Source of the DNA: Ulva prolifera
Lineage: Eukaryota; Chlorophyta; Ulvophyceae; Ulvales; Ulvaceae
NCBI GenBank assembly: GCA_023078555.1
Contig: CM041196.1
Location: 3,038,001-3,102,000 of the forward strand
Length of the DNA: 64,000 nt
Direction of reading: 5' to 3'
A program made the translations under genes and the position numbers. Below are positions 12,759 to 23,268 of this stretch, piece after piece (position 1 is the first letter of the stretch; each line of letters opens with the position of its first letter). The notes beneath the pieces are model-generated. The model was not told the origin of the DNA, ran no database searches, and worked only from the letters and a program-made list of their open reading frames with translations.

Positions 12759-13728
12759 CGCACCAAATGTATTACACGAGCCATCGAAATTGTCAAAGAT
12801 CGTGCAGACGTCCAGATCTAGGACGGAGGTGGTGAAGTCGGCGACCGCCCCGAGCTTGGCGAAGTATCTGCCATCGACGATGCACTGCCCGGCCGTGAAC
12901 TGGCAGGCTCCCTGCCCAGGGATACTGTCTGCATGGGTTGACTACGTCATGGTCATGGAGGCATGCACCACCGCAGGAACTGCCCAGTCACGTCCCACAG
13001 CCCAGCCACACTGCAGCCTTCACCAAATGCCGAATACTTAAAGCTTCGACGGCCACGCAAGACAAACTCCTAAGCAGACCCCGAGATGAGCACATACGAC
13101 CACCCCCACACCTTCACACCCTCACCGACGCAACCGCAACCAAAATCACACCCACGCCAACAACCACTACGTATCTGCATGTGCCAATCAGGACCGCTGC
13201 ATTTGCGGATGCCCCCTCGAGCTCCACCAGTACGTTGTGTACAGGTTGAAGGGGTCAGCGCGATAGGCCAGCTAGGGGTCTGACTTGCTGGCAAGTCGCT
13301 CACGATTTGGCCACTGAAAGCAGCACGCACGCAGCTTGCGTGGCACGACAACGGCCGATAATATGTGTGACAAGGACAAAGTCGGAGAGGCAGACAGAAC
13401 CGAGATGATGTGTCGCGGTGAAGCCGCGGCGAGGACAAGTGGGGACGCCTCGTACACACGGGGTGGCTGGCCTATCGTGATGGTGCGCCCGATTGGAATC
13501 AGACGCAAAGCGCGGTGTCCACAGCAACACACCTAGATCATGCAGCCGTCGTCGCCCGTTGGTAGACGCATCATGCCAGCCCAGGACGGGCTGCAGAACA
13601 CGCGGATGGTGCTTAGCAAGGAAGCTTGCCTCCTCCGCTAGACCGTGCAGCTTCACTTGCCCTGGCCCCCTCTGCTGCTGAGCTGCGGCTCCGACAGCAG
13701 CAACGCTGAGCAGTAGTAGATGCATCAT
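10077..13728 (-). CDS. Secreted cysteine-containing protein with an acidic Tyr/Ala/Pro-rich tail, 478 aa
   Basis: Six exons: 13728-13533, 13287-13171, 12928-12764, 11830-11635, 11259-11048, 10627-10077. They total 479 codons, all phase-consistent. The start MMHLLLLSVAAVGAAAQQQ is a clear signal peptide with cleavage likely after AAA. The middle has regularly spaced cysteines (GACQF, GQCIVDG, DVCTIF, GSCNTF, GLCKTV, KACVPI, DCPEF, GCDTCL, SCGTH, DACIS, VLCGED, ACASV) and N-glycosylation sequons NST and NAT, fitting an extracellular disulphide-bonded domain. The last exon encodes a low-complexity acidic tail with repeated DY, GDY and AP dipeptides (DYNDYNG, GDYAYAPAPSDY, DAPAPDYAAAY), then TITAGGEVV and the stop. 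The tail recalls cell-wall or matrix proteins. I recognise no named family. Secretion is well supported; cell-wall function is inference. Confidence 0.7.
11026..11047 (-). repeat. C-tract directly after a splice donor
   Basis: On the transcribed minus strand, exon 5 of the secreted-protein gene ends ...ATCG and the intron begins GTAATC followed by about 14 C. One of several donors in this window followed at once by a C-run. Confidence 0.85.
11870..11945 (+). repeat. Copy of dispersed repeat family A (core plus right arm)
   Basis: Contains ACAAGGACAAAGCCAGAGAG, then GCAGGTAGCGCCGCAGGG, then ACACACCCACGCAACCA. The same modules in the same order occur at 23066-23140, and parts occur at 13366-13405 and, reversed, near 20231-20310. 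It lies in an intron of the secreted-protein gene. No coding capacity is conserved; a short non-autonomous mobile element is likely. Confidence 0.6.
12087..12250. repeat. Dispersed repeat family B, copy 1 (about 165 bp)
   Basis: Nearly 90 per cent identical by eye to 23272-23430, running from GTAAAGTAAA through TTACTGAGCCGTATTCTATT, GGGACCACATATGC and CCTGGAAACCCCCCTCAGAC to GCTGAGCGAGGTGG. The minus-strand frame is open in both copies (SSEGGFQVVYPF, CGPVNSEL, MSNRIRLSKF), but the differences do not clearly favour synonymous sites. It sits in the intron between exons 3 and 4 of the secreted-protein gene. A fragment of its AAGTAAAGTAAATCTGAATT end occurs reversed near 24137-24158. Confidence 0.75.
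12275..12360 (-). other. tRNA-like sequence (tRNA pseudogene or SINE head)
   Basis: On the minus strand a D-arm-like GTCCAATGGGTTGAGGAC (perfect 4-bp stem) is followed about 30 bases later by a B-box/T-loop GTGGGTTCGATTC. Acceptor and T stems do not pair well and the anticodon arm is ambiguous, so it is not a convincing functional tRNA. It abuts family-B repeat copy 1, suggesting a tRNA-derived promoter carried by a SINE-like element. Confidence 0.4.
12722..12763 (-). repeat. Long C-tract directly after a splice donor
   Basis: About 36 G on the plus strand. On the transcribed strand exon 3 of the secreted-protein gene ends ...ACATTTG and the intron begins GTGCG followed at once by the C-run. 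It is the longest homopolymer in the window. Confidence 0.9.
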
Positions 13729-16472
13729 GGCTGTCTAGGTGAATGCTTCGCCTTGCGTGTACGCCAAGCGCTCCGGCTGTAGACGCGCAAGCTCAGCAGG
13801 CGCAAGCTCGGTAGAGCGGACGGCCTGCATACTCATGCGTGTAGGATACCGACACTTAGCGAAGATGACCAACAACGCTGAGGTTGGCAAGGAAGTTATT
13901 CGTATGTGTACATGATTGCTTGCCCGAGCTATGCGGAGGAACGACTCCTGACGTGCGAACACTTCAAAATCCGAAGCGAAGCTAAGAATCAGCAAACAAT
14001 CGACGGATTCAGGACTGCAAAGCAGTGATAGTGGAGCTGATGCTTGAGTCTGATTGGTGCAGGATGCGCAGTGCCACAGAATCGCAGTGTTCAACGAGTG
14101 CGGCACTGCTGTTATGCGTGCATTGGCGAGCCCGCGCACCCGCTCAGGTTACACGCTTTGCTTCAAAGTTGAAAGATCTGCTTCTGAAACTCTGGGAACA
14201 ACAATGAAATGAAGCAGTCGTATCGAAATGCAGTAAACCGAGGATAATCCGATGGAGTCCTGTTTGCGTGTCCCGGGTCCATGCAGCATTCAAAAGCAGG
14301 CATGACATGCCGAGTATCCCATTTGCATATTGTGCGATGTTGGTGTCGTCTACTGCTGGATGGGCAGGCAGTGCTGCTGGTGGTTTGGCCCCTTCACCAC
14401 TGGCACATGTGTAGTACGTCATTTCAGCGTTAGTTGCACCGCACGCGCGACGAGCACAAACATGTTGAGAAATAACGAGAGGCAAATGAACGGTCCAATG
14501 GCCAGCCACTGGGCCTGAATTCCACTTGCAGTTTTGGCTACATGTGGTCCACGCTCAGAACCCTTCGAAGCCGGTCGATGACGTGATCGATAGAGGCACA
14601 AGCTCAAGCACGCATAAAGACTTTTGGATACGCCAGTCGCCAGACTGACTGTGTCATCCCACATGAAGTTTGCTCTAATCTGAGTCACGAAGCGACCTCA
14701 TCTAGAACGCAGTTCGAATTTTGACGGTGCACAGTGGTGCGGACCCATAAATGCGGCCGGCGTTGCGAATGTGCATGCAACGCGCGCGCGGGTAGGAAGT
14801 TTCGATCCTGCGCATGACCGAGCTCACGCACATCATCACATCGCGGCACTCTGCCTCTGGAGCTGCAGCCAATCACGTCAATCATTCTCTGCCTCATACA
14901 GACATGCATGCTGACTTCAATCCTGACCACCCGACATTGGCGATGTCATACCAGCTCTCTACGCAATGCAGCGCGATGCCGGCCATATGGCGGGCCAAGT
15001 GGTCGAGAAACCTCTCGAGGTCTCGAGAAGCAGAATCGAGTCATTGGTCTCGCAGGGCCCAGGGGTCGTAGGCCTCACCATGGCATCAAGCGCTCGTCGA
15101 TGCGCGTGATCTCAATGTCATTCATCTGCACTCAAGCCTCGAGTCGTGCAGCTGCAGCCGCAGCAGTACCATGCATGATGCATATGCGTTCACGGCTCAT
15201 GCGCAGCGGAACATCACAAATTGCCGGGCCGCGGGCGCACGTTCACCCTCTGAAGTATCGGGCGCGAAGCCCGCCTGCCGGTGCACCGCGGTGATCCCAC
15301 GTATCCACTCTGGCTAAGCATCAAAATGAAGATGTGGGGATGCTGCTGTTGGCGCGTGCGGAAGGCTCCACCTGGTCACATTTGGTGTCATGTCATACTA
15401 CTAATACAGTATGCATGTGGCCCCTGTGCACATGCAAGTGCAACGTGATGTCATGCAATGCACGTGATTGTCGTGTAACGTGATGTTGGAGGCTTGTGCA
15501 TGCATTCTTCCCGAAACTTATCCGAAACCACACCCACGCAGGACTACCTTGAGATGATACTAAGGAAGGAACATGCGCATTCGGGCAGTCCAATCGTTGC
15601 CGTGCGCGTGGGTGCACGACCGCATGACTTTTCCGACGACGAGTTGTGGGCGTCGAGCGCCACGAATTCTGGTGGCCCTGTTCACGGTCTCCATCAAGAC
15701 CACGGCGACCCACCGCCCCCACCATGTTACGCATCGAACATGTAGAACACCGCTGGATAGCTTGCTGCGATCTCAACTGCTCGAACATGCATGGCATCAC
15801 ACCAGCCCCGCATCTGCGGCCGAGCTGTCCATCGATCGGCATGCAGCCACACAGCCTGTGTGCCAAAGCTCCCAAGCTGCTGTGTACCTCTCAAAAGGAT
15901 GTGGACAACTTGATTTAATGCGCTCTCCACCATGCAGAACAGCGAATTCACGGGCAGGCGCCGGCTTTCAATCAATTGATCAAGTTTGCAAACTTCATGA
16001 TCACGACTCTCGAAGTTGCGCTGCCGGTTAGCCCTGTGTTGCTATGTGGCATTTTCGGGGCTATAATGCTCAAGATAGAGCTACATATTCGGAGTTCTTG
16101 AGGCGGACCGACAACCCATATGCATCTCTGGCCGGTTTACATGTACCGCGCATGCGCACCTCGACATTGGATCCGGAGCAAGCACTTGCGGTCGCTCCGA
16201 GTAATCCCTAGCTGCATGGCAAATGTTGGAACGTTCTGGAGCCGGGGTGCAGCTGTGTGGCAGAGTGTCCAGGCCCTGGACTCCAGGTGCTCTCAGCCAA
16301 ATACGTCAACGTTGCTCGCGCGAGTCGGGGCCTATGGAGCTCCGCGGAGGCTGTGTCGTCATGCATGGCGCGACATCGCGATACCATCGCCGTCGGTTCG
16401 AATTCATCGTGGAACAAGCTTGACCGCGACTCGATGAACTGCGCGAGGCCTTGCTTGAGAGTGGCTCATGAC
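13729..16472. other. Gene-poor region
   Basis: Only short frames with no recognisable domain on either strand. No rRNA or clear tRNA. It contains the 5' side of the secreted-protein gene (immediately above 13728), but no promoter element can be named with confidence. Confidence 0.5.
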
Positions 16473-16706
16473 CATTGCTCTACAGCTGTATCTTTTCCTG
16501 GCGGGAAAATCGACGGCTCGCTCCGCTCGCCGTCGCGAGTTCACCACAGTTTTCGACTTCTGGCGGGAACACGGTCGGTTTGAACAAATTTGCACCGCAA
16601 GACCCCTCGCGTCGTCGGGAAACCCGACGGCTCGCTCAGCTGGCCGTCGGTATTTCGCCCCTTTTCTCATAATTTTTCGGGAAACCGATCGGCATGTAGA
16701 CCACTG
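16473..16706 (+). mobile_element. hAT-type MITE, copy 1 (234 bp)
   Basis: Non-autonomous element bounded by CATTGCTCTACAG on the left and TGTAGACCACTG on the right, which form an imperfect inverted repeat. Flanks carry the near-duplicate CTCATGAC (left) and AGTCATGAC (right). Internally it holds two tandem degenerate units of about 110 bp built round GGCGGGAA, CGACGGCTCGCT and CCGATCGG. It is about 80 per cent identical, in inverted orientation, to the element at 16782-17006. It has no coding capacity; the long open frames seen across it are produced by the repeat. Confidence 0.75.
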
Positions 16707-16781
16707 AGTCATGACCTCGCGATCGCGAGGGCGCATTCGCGCACAGCGCCAGGCACTGGAGCACACTCGTGGGGTTGCATT

Positions 16782-17006
16782 CAGTGCTCTACAAACCGAT
16801 CGGTTTCCCGACAAAATTTGGAAATAATGGGAAAAAACCGACAGCCAGCGAAGGGAGTCGTCGGTTTTCCCGCCGACGCGAAGGGGTATCGCGGTGCAAA
16901 CCGATCGTTTTCCCGCCAGATTTCGGAAATTTTGGCAAAATCCCGGCGACAAGCGAAGCGAGCCGTCGGGTTTCCCGCCAGGAAAAAATCCAACTGTAGA
17001 GCACTG
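16782..17006 (-). mobile_element. hAT-type MITE, copy 2 (225 bp), inverted relative to copy 1
   Basis: Termini are CAGTGCTCTACA and TGTAGAGCACTG, a perfect 12-bp inverted repeat. A perfect 8-bp direct duplication GTTGCATT flanks both sides (16774-16781 and 17007-17014). An 8-bp duplication with CAG(T)G-type termini is the signature of the hAT superfamily. The terminal repeats and target duplication are intact, so insertion is fairly recent, although the interior differs from copy 1 by about 20 per cent. With copy 1 it forms a long hairpin with a 75-bp loop. Confidence 0.85.
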
Positions 17007-17014
17007 GTTGCATT

Positions 17015-20000
17015 GCATTGTTGCAGCACATGCATGGGTGCTTCTCATTTCGATATCGATATCGACATCGATGGTATAACAGGCCCAGGGCCGAGACACG
17101 AACCTCTAGCATATGACTGCAATGTCACCATGTGGTACTGAGAGGCTGTCATGACCAAATCTTAGCCTAGGACCCAGCTGTTGTGACAGTCCATTGTCAT
17201 GTACTAATTGCCATGGCCGCTGTTCCCCCATGGAGGTTTGTGTGCATTAACATGCATGTACATGTACGTGGCACGTGGCACGTGTGCAAACCTTGCGTAA
17301 CCAACGTTGCTCTGATTCAGTTTACACTTCTGTAACGAGGCTCTTTTAATTACGGATACGCTTGTGATTGCCGTGGCCACGCCTCTGTCAGCGGCATACT
17401 GTGACGGCCGCTCCCGCGTACGCCCATCGCGCATGCCACGCGTACCATATGGTACATGCATGGCATCGCGACGCCGCAGACGTCTGCGCTGCTGGGCATC
17501 AACCAGTGAACTTTCTACCTCAGTTAGTACATGCGGCGCCCCTGCCCCCTGTGCCGCGCGTATACTACAGCACAGACCGCGAGCCGCAAACATGTGGTGC
17601 ACAACAGCCAGCCCAGCCCGCCGACCCGGGCCGGGCCGGGCTCTTAAGCATTCGTATTTTGCCATGTACGTCGCGGGCAGCGGGGATTTGATCAGCTTAT
17701 GATGCTGGTACAGCCCCGCATCCATGGAGCGGCCCACTAGTAGTCATAGTTAGAGGTGCGCCGTCCGGGCGGTCCGATATCGATAGGTTGCGGCCGGCAG
17801 CCCGTTGGCCCGTGACGCCGTCCCACGTGTCGTGACCTCGCCAGGCAATACAACCAGTGCTTTCTCATCATGCATGATGCGTTATATGCGTTTGTGAGAA
17901 CGCGCAGCGCCACAATGTTACATCATCATGATCGTCACATCAAAGATATGTGCCTCGCATGTGCATAGCACGTACGTGAACCTGCAACACCAAGAGATCT
18001 TGATGCAATCGTAACTTGAGCAGCCACGAGCAAGCCATGCACAGCGCAAGCTACAGCACACCTACAGGCCACTGGCTCGTCGAAACATAGTGCTGAGTGC
18101 CACAGCACAGCCTGCAGGGGCACACCTCGAGGGTGCCCCTCATGACCAGCTGCAGCTGCACGCACCAAAAAATGGGGGATTGGATGATTACAATTGTTAA
18201 GGACGTGGGCCATTGTATGGCAGACTCTGCAGACTCAGAGCACCGAAACAAACTATTGAGCATTGCTTCAAAACGAGACGCACTCGCTGCACACGATGCA
18301 AGGACTCTCTGCTGTTCGCCGTGTGGTGCTCTCCGGCCATTTCACCACATAGGCTACAGCAAGATAGGAGCACCCGGGTGCTCCAGGAAACAGGGTGCGC
18401 ATGAAGTGGGTGCGCATAGCCATGTGAAACCGAAAATCGCTCGAATTCCGATCTAAAGGCCTTTATAGTATTTATTGAGGTGCATACCGTCCTAAGACGT
18501 GCCGAGAATGAAGATTGGCGGCATATACGACCCGCGGCAATACTGCAGAGAGCTTCCCTGCGCACCTTGAGGGGTGCGCACAGGTACAGGTGCGCACGGT
18601 GCACGTGCGCGTTGTTGTGAACAATGTTATACTGGAAGGGAACGACGTCGTTTTAGGGCTAACATGTAAGAAGGTGTGTAGACGGGCTTTGTCGAGTGAT
18701 CTGGGTCCGTGAAAGCAATGATGCAGCTTGCAGCCTTCCAGCTGGCGCACCTGGGTGGGTGCGCAATCGTGACAGGTGCGCCCCCCGCGAGCGCTTGTCT
18801 GACACTGGTGTCTGCGTCTCGCGATACCCAGGTCTCCAAACGTTATGAGCCGTGGTATTGCTGGCTTGTTTTTCGTGCGAGGTTGCCGTGACTGTCTTGG
18901 TCACCGCAGATGTTGATCGTATTTCGGAGGTTGTCCAGTGCGTGCCTCCAGTGCGTGCCTACGCAGCACCTCATCTGCTGGGGATACATACTAGAGAGGG
19001 ATAAGCGCTGTGCTATATGTACGTTGCGTGATGACGGATGATTGTGCATGCACCCACCTCTTGGAGTTGCGCAATGGGACGCGGCAAGCTATATTCATCA
19101 ATGCGCGTGCCCAATGTAATGCATGGCCTCTGTGTAACTATTGCTGACTTGTAGCTTGCTTGCTTCTTCCCGGAGCTTGCCGACGGGCATGTAGAGTCGC
19201 TGAATTGTCCAAATCGACGACGTGTTTGGCTTAAGCTTAGCCATTCCCGCCATGCTTCTTCTGAGCCATACAATACGATTCATATCTCACTGTTGACTTG
19301 ATGTGATCCGCTTTACCCATACTGATGCCCGAGCCCGGCAGTTGTGCATGTCAGTCGCTGCGGCAGTGACCAGTTGCCCCTTGTTGCCACTCTGCAACGC
19401 TGTGACGCAGATCACAAGTCAAGGGCAGCTGAAGATCGTCCTCTTGTATTTTGAAGCAGAGGTGACATGTCATGTCAGGGCGACAATTAGTATCGTATTG
19501 ATTGCGAGACGCTGAAGTACTCTCGCAACGTCGTCGATGTCTTGCACTTCCTTTGTTGTGGCACGAGGCAGCCGTGCCTTGGCTCAAGCTATCTTGATAC
19601 GCATCGCTCTGTTTACCCGATAGTATCATGCCACTAGCAGCTATCCAGGCTCGGCAACTGCAACGGTGCCTGCAACTATCGGCACCACGCAAACATAAGT
19701 CCGCGGGTACCCGAGGGGGGGCCCCCCGCTTCGAGGCTCTGTCCCTTTGGTACGACTGGCCTGTGCAGCCAGGAGCAGGCCTGGATGCCTGAGCTACAAC
19801 ATGTTGTAGACTAAGAAACCATCGCACCAGTGGCGCGTCAGAGGCCTGGAAACAGTACCATGTGGCCCCCCTTGGCAGCCGGAAGCAGCCTGGTGCGCGC
19901 AGCCTGGTGCGCGAGGAGGGAGGCAGGAACGCCGGGGCCAAGGGCGGGTGGTGTCATGCGCATGTGCATGCGGTGTCATGCGCATGCGGTGTTGCATCTC

Positions 20001-20140
20001 AGGCAGCAAGTCGGAGAGGCCGACTGGTAGCGCCAAACGCGTCGCACAGCATGCGTAGCACAGCGCAATCACACCAGCATAGCCCCCCAACGAAGACCAA
20101 TCTGGAGATGGTCAAGCTTTCCCAGCCCCTCTGGCGCAGC
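17015..20140. other. Gene-poor region with short repeated motifs
   Basis: No domain-bearing frame. Notable are alternating ATCGAT at 17045-17070, six GGTGCGC(A) motifs between 18390 and 18782, and a repeated TCATGCGCATG(T/C)GCATG cluster near 19954-19995. None can be assigned a function. Confidence 0.45.
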
Positions 20141-20161
20141 CGCCCCCCCCCCCCCCCCCCC
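20141..20161. repeat. Poly-C run
   Basis: An uninterrupted run of about 20 C on the plus strand in the gene-poor region. It is not linked to a recognised exon, although by analogy with other C-tracts here it could follow an unannotated donor. Confidence 0.9.
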
Positions 20162-20230
20162 CGACACTCCCGCATGCACCGCGATGGCGCCCCTATAGCT
20201 CCTCCTGATCACGCGCCCGCACGCACACCT

Positions 20231-20310
20231 TTATCCTTGTAACACACGCCAGCGTGTGGCACCTGCGGTGCTACCTGCCTCTCCGGCCTCGTCATTGTGC
20301 CGCACCAGCT
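20231..20310 (-). repeat. Fragment of dispersed repeat family A
   Basis: The reverse complement reads ...GAGGCCGGAGAGGCAGGTAG then CACCGCAGGTGCC, matching the family-A core at 11880 and 23080 (AGAGGCAGGTAGCGCCGCAG). It is degenerate. Confidence 0.45.
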
Positions 20311-21782
20311 GGCTGTGCCCCACGGACGAAATCGGACCCTTGCCTGCTACTGAGGGGCAACTGCCTTGCGTGGAGCACATCCATCGCCTCCTCACCCCCG
20401 GCGGGCCGCCGCCGCACTGTGCGCCCCCAGACCCCTCCTCCCGGGCCCCCTTACACATACACAAAGCCCCTAGCCCATATTTTCACTGGCACACTGTGCT
20501 TCAAGCCCACGCAACTACGCATGGGAGGTTTCCTGCAGTTTTTTCATGAGCACGAAAGCATGTGTCACACGGTGTCACTTCTGATCCCGGACCGAGCAGC
20601 CGCCGAAGGTACCGCCGGCCGGGCAGAGTTCAGAATCCGAATGGCGGAGACCAACACAAGATAGTGCCAGGGGGGCAGAGAGGGGCGGCTTGTCGACAGA
20701 TCTCTGTCCGAATGAACAATGGGCGGTGGCGGGGCGCATCGGGTTGGGTTCGTTCCCATCGTAGTTGCCTGACGGCTGTGAAATGGCTCGCATGCCCTGC
20801 AGTGCTCTGTGGGATGTGCTGCAGTGGGGCCCTGCACCTGAACATTGTGTAGGGCAGAATTGCTGCCTTGGGGCTAGCTGATGCTGTGGTGCTGTGGAAT
20901 TGTGTGCAAGCCTGCTGCTGTTTGTTGTACTTCAGGCAATTGCCATGACAGAGGCAGCACCGCAGATCACATGCATAGACAACATTGAATCCATGACGCA
21001 ATCCAAATCAGCAACTCCCATGGACCTGCCAAATCCCATGGACTTGCTTCGGGGCTCTCCTCACAGGCCAAGAGAAGCTTCAAGCTTTCGGCCACATGTG
21101 CTCTCGAGCTTTCAATGTGTTGCCGACTGCACAGCCTGGACTTGCTTATTCAGACAGAACTTGTCACTCATGTATGCTGGGCCATGACAGCTTCATGATC
21201 AGGGCTGCCATGATCGATTGAACGGCTGGTCTCAGGTTGACGTCGCCGTTATTCGTCTCATGCAGTCGGCCAATGCAAGTTTCAAACTGTTTGTCATCAG
21301 TGGATGGCCCACCAGGCAGCAGTGGGAGAGTGACACGATGGTGACGGAGAGATGACAGCTATCGCACAACCGCACGCGGCCGCTGCGATGCGAGCATGGA
21401 AGTCCCCAAGATACGACGTGCAAGTTATGTGTCAGTAGGCTAATTTGGCATCATCCGTTGATCATTCTTGGCCGCTGGGAGCAATGTGTAGTGATGAGGG
21501 ATCTGATGGGCATGGCGGCTGCAAAGAAGCAACCTGGCAGTGCCAGCTCGACCGACGTCGTCTTATGGGATCGGGTCAACAGCATTGCAGATGTGTGCGG
21601 CCGCTGCGATGCAGATGTCACCGATTGTCGGCGCACGCGGCAAGGCCGCCGCCGCGGTGATTAATTGGCCTGCGGGATCGGAGAGGAGTCAACACCGGTC
21701 GCCAGGCCATCTGCAAGAGGGCCGCCTGCTGCGGCTGCTACGGCAAGCCTTTGAGCTGCCTTGGGGGGACCTGAGTGGAGCA

Positions 21783-21830
21783 ATGCCATGGTATAGCGGT
21801 CATAGCACTGCCTTGCCACACTGGATGGCG
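21783..21830 (+). other. tRNA-like fragment
   Basis: ATGGTATAGCGGTCATAGCA resembles a tRNA D-arm/A-box and is followed by CTGCCTTGCCACACTGG. The same module is seen at 23446-23480 (GGTATAGCGGGCATATCACT, then GGATTGCCACAC) and reversed at 45628-45650. No T-arm follows, so it is a remnant or a SINE promoter rather than a tRNA gene. Confidence 0.35.
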
Positions 21831-21979
21831 TCGCCTGGGCGACAAGGGGGCTCACGCCGGACATAGGCAGGGCGCCTTCAACACAGTGCAGTAAAGATGA
21901 ATGTAGTATCGCAAATCCTTCAAACGATGTTGAGAACTCGGTGGGGGCAAGCACAGCTACATGACGAAGGAAGGGGGGC

Positions 21980-22006
21980 CGGGGGGGGGGGGGGGGGGGG
22001 GGGGGG
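21980..22006. repeat. Poly-G run
   Basis: About 26 consecutive G on the plus strand in a region with no assigned gene. On the minus strand the preceding base context reads as a C-run, like those after donors elsewhere. Confidence 0.9.
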
Positions 22007-23002
22007 AGTGGAGATGGTGCCTGGGGGCCATGTGAAACAGCAGGAGCGGCCAAGGCCAGGGTAGTGAAGGAGCCATGTGCGGGAGCTGAGCTATTGCGGT
22101 GGAGGGGGGGTGCAGTGAAGCGCGTGCTGGCAGTGCGTGCTGGCAGTTGCCAGGGGACCCATTGTGCCAAGTACGGGAGGGCGGGGCTGGCGTCCGGCGG
22201 GTGTGCGGCCTGTGCTGTGCCGATGGCTGTGCAGAGGCCAGTCGGAGCAGCTGCACGGGCGCCTGAGAGGGAGAGGGAGGGTATGTCTGGCGGGGCAGCC
22301 TTGGAACCATAGGAGGAAGCTCACGGGTGTGATCAAGGCCGGGATGGCCGAGAACACAACTGTAAACATACCGTACTACATGAAAGCGTTCGCCATGTAC
22401 CGCGTCACTGTGGGGTTTTTAGGTACTCAGCTAGGTAGAGTCAATCATGCTTTTCGGGGTGACTGAGCCAACAAAGATTGGAATTCTTGGACCTGGGCCC
22501 CATGCAACGCAGGATATTTTGGCGTACCCCTTAATTTGGTACGGTATATCAATGAAAAAAATAAAGTTGTCTTGGACGTATGCATGCTGGCGATGGCTGA
22601 GCTGCGATGCAGCTGAGCGCGACAGGAGCGCGGCAATTGCCAATTAATCCCGGAGACAGCTCAGGCGTGACTCCACCCCAGGAGGAGCGTTGCCGCGGCG
22701 CGCAACCATGCGGCGCAGTGTCTGCGGGAGCGGGCTATCGGGGCAGCGGTCGGGCCCCGCAGCGGCTTGCAGACCACAGAGGGGGTTTCTGCAGGCAACA
22801 TAGTATGACCTGGCTGGTTTAGGCACAGCGAGGGCGGCTGGCTGGGTCGCTGAGGCGCGGCAGGAGGGCGTGAGGCCCGCAGGCGGCCCGGGCCCCGCGG
22901 CCTCACAGGATACACTAACACGTGCGTACACAGCAACCTCAATGTGAGTCAGGCAGGCATGTGGCCGCGCCGAGAGCCGGGGCCGGCCCTGATAAAGCGG
23001 CG

Positions 23003-23268
23003 CATGGGTGTGTCGGTCTGTGCTGCGTGTTGCTGGTTGCGTGCGTGTGCGGGGCGCCTGGTTGCCACAAGGACAAAGTTAGCGAGGCAGGTAGCACTGC
23101 GGGAAACAACCCGGGGAACCGCACACCCACGCAACCAGCATCACGCAGCACAGACCAACACACCCATGTGCCGCTGTGTGTGGCCTGCGGTGCGACCTGC
23201 TTCGCTGGCTTTCTTCAAAGTCCTTGTGCCAAGAGGACTTTGTCCAGAGTCCTTGTGCCACACTGTAA
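23003..23268. repeat. Dispersed repeat family A in a nested inverted arrangement
   Basis: The order is: arm (TGTGTCGGTCTGTGCTGCGT, 23008-23042), core (ACAAGGACAAAGTTAGCGAG then GCAGGTAGCACTGCGGG, 23068-23104), inverted arm (CACGCAACCAGCATCACGCA then GCACAGACCAACACACCCA, 23128-23166), inverted core (TGCGGTGCGACCTGC to AAAGTCCTTGTGCC, 23190-23230, with a second AGTCCTTGTGCCACA at 23250-23264). The arms could pair over about 40 bp. It is immediately followed by family-B copy 2. Confidence 0.65.

Noticed and set aside
16404-17141. Open frames of 180-230 codons on both strands
   Set aside because: They cross the inverted MITE pair; the repeated RRRENRRL-like peptides are a product of the DNA repeat units.
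23003-23268. CRISPR-like repeat array
   Set aside because: Only two or three unequal, inverted units with no regular spacers, in a eukaryotic intron-rich genome.
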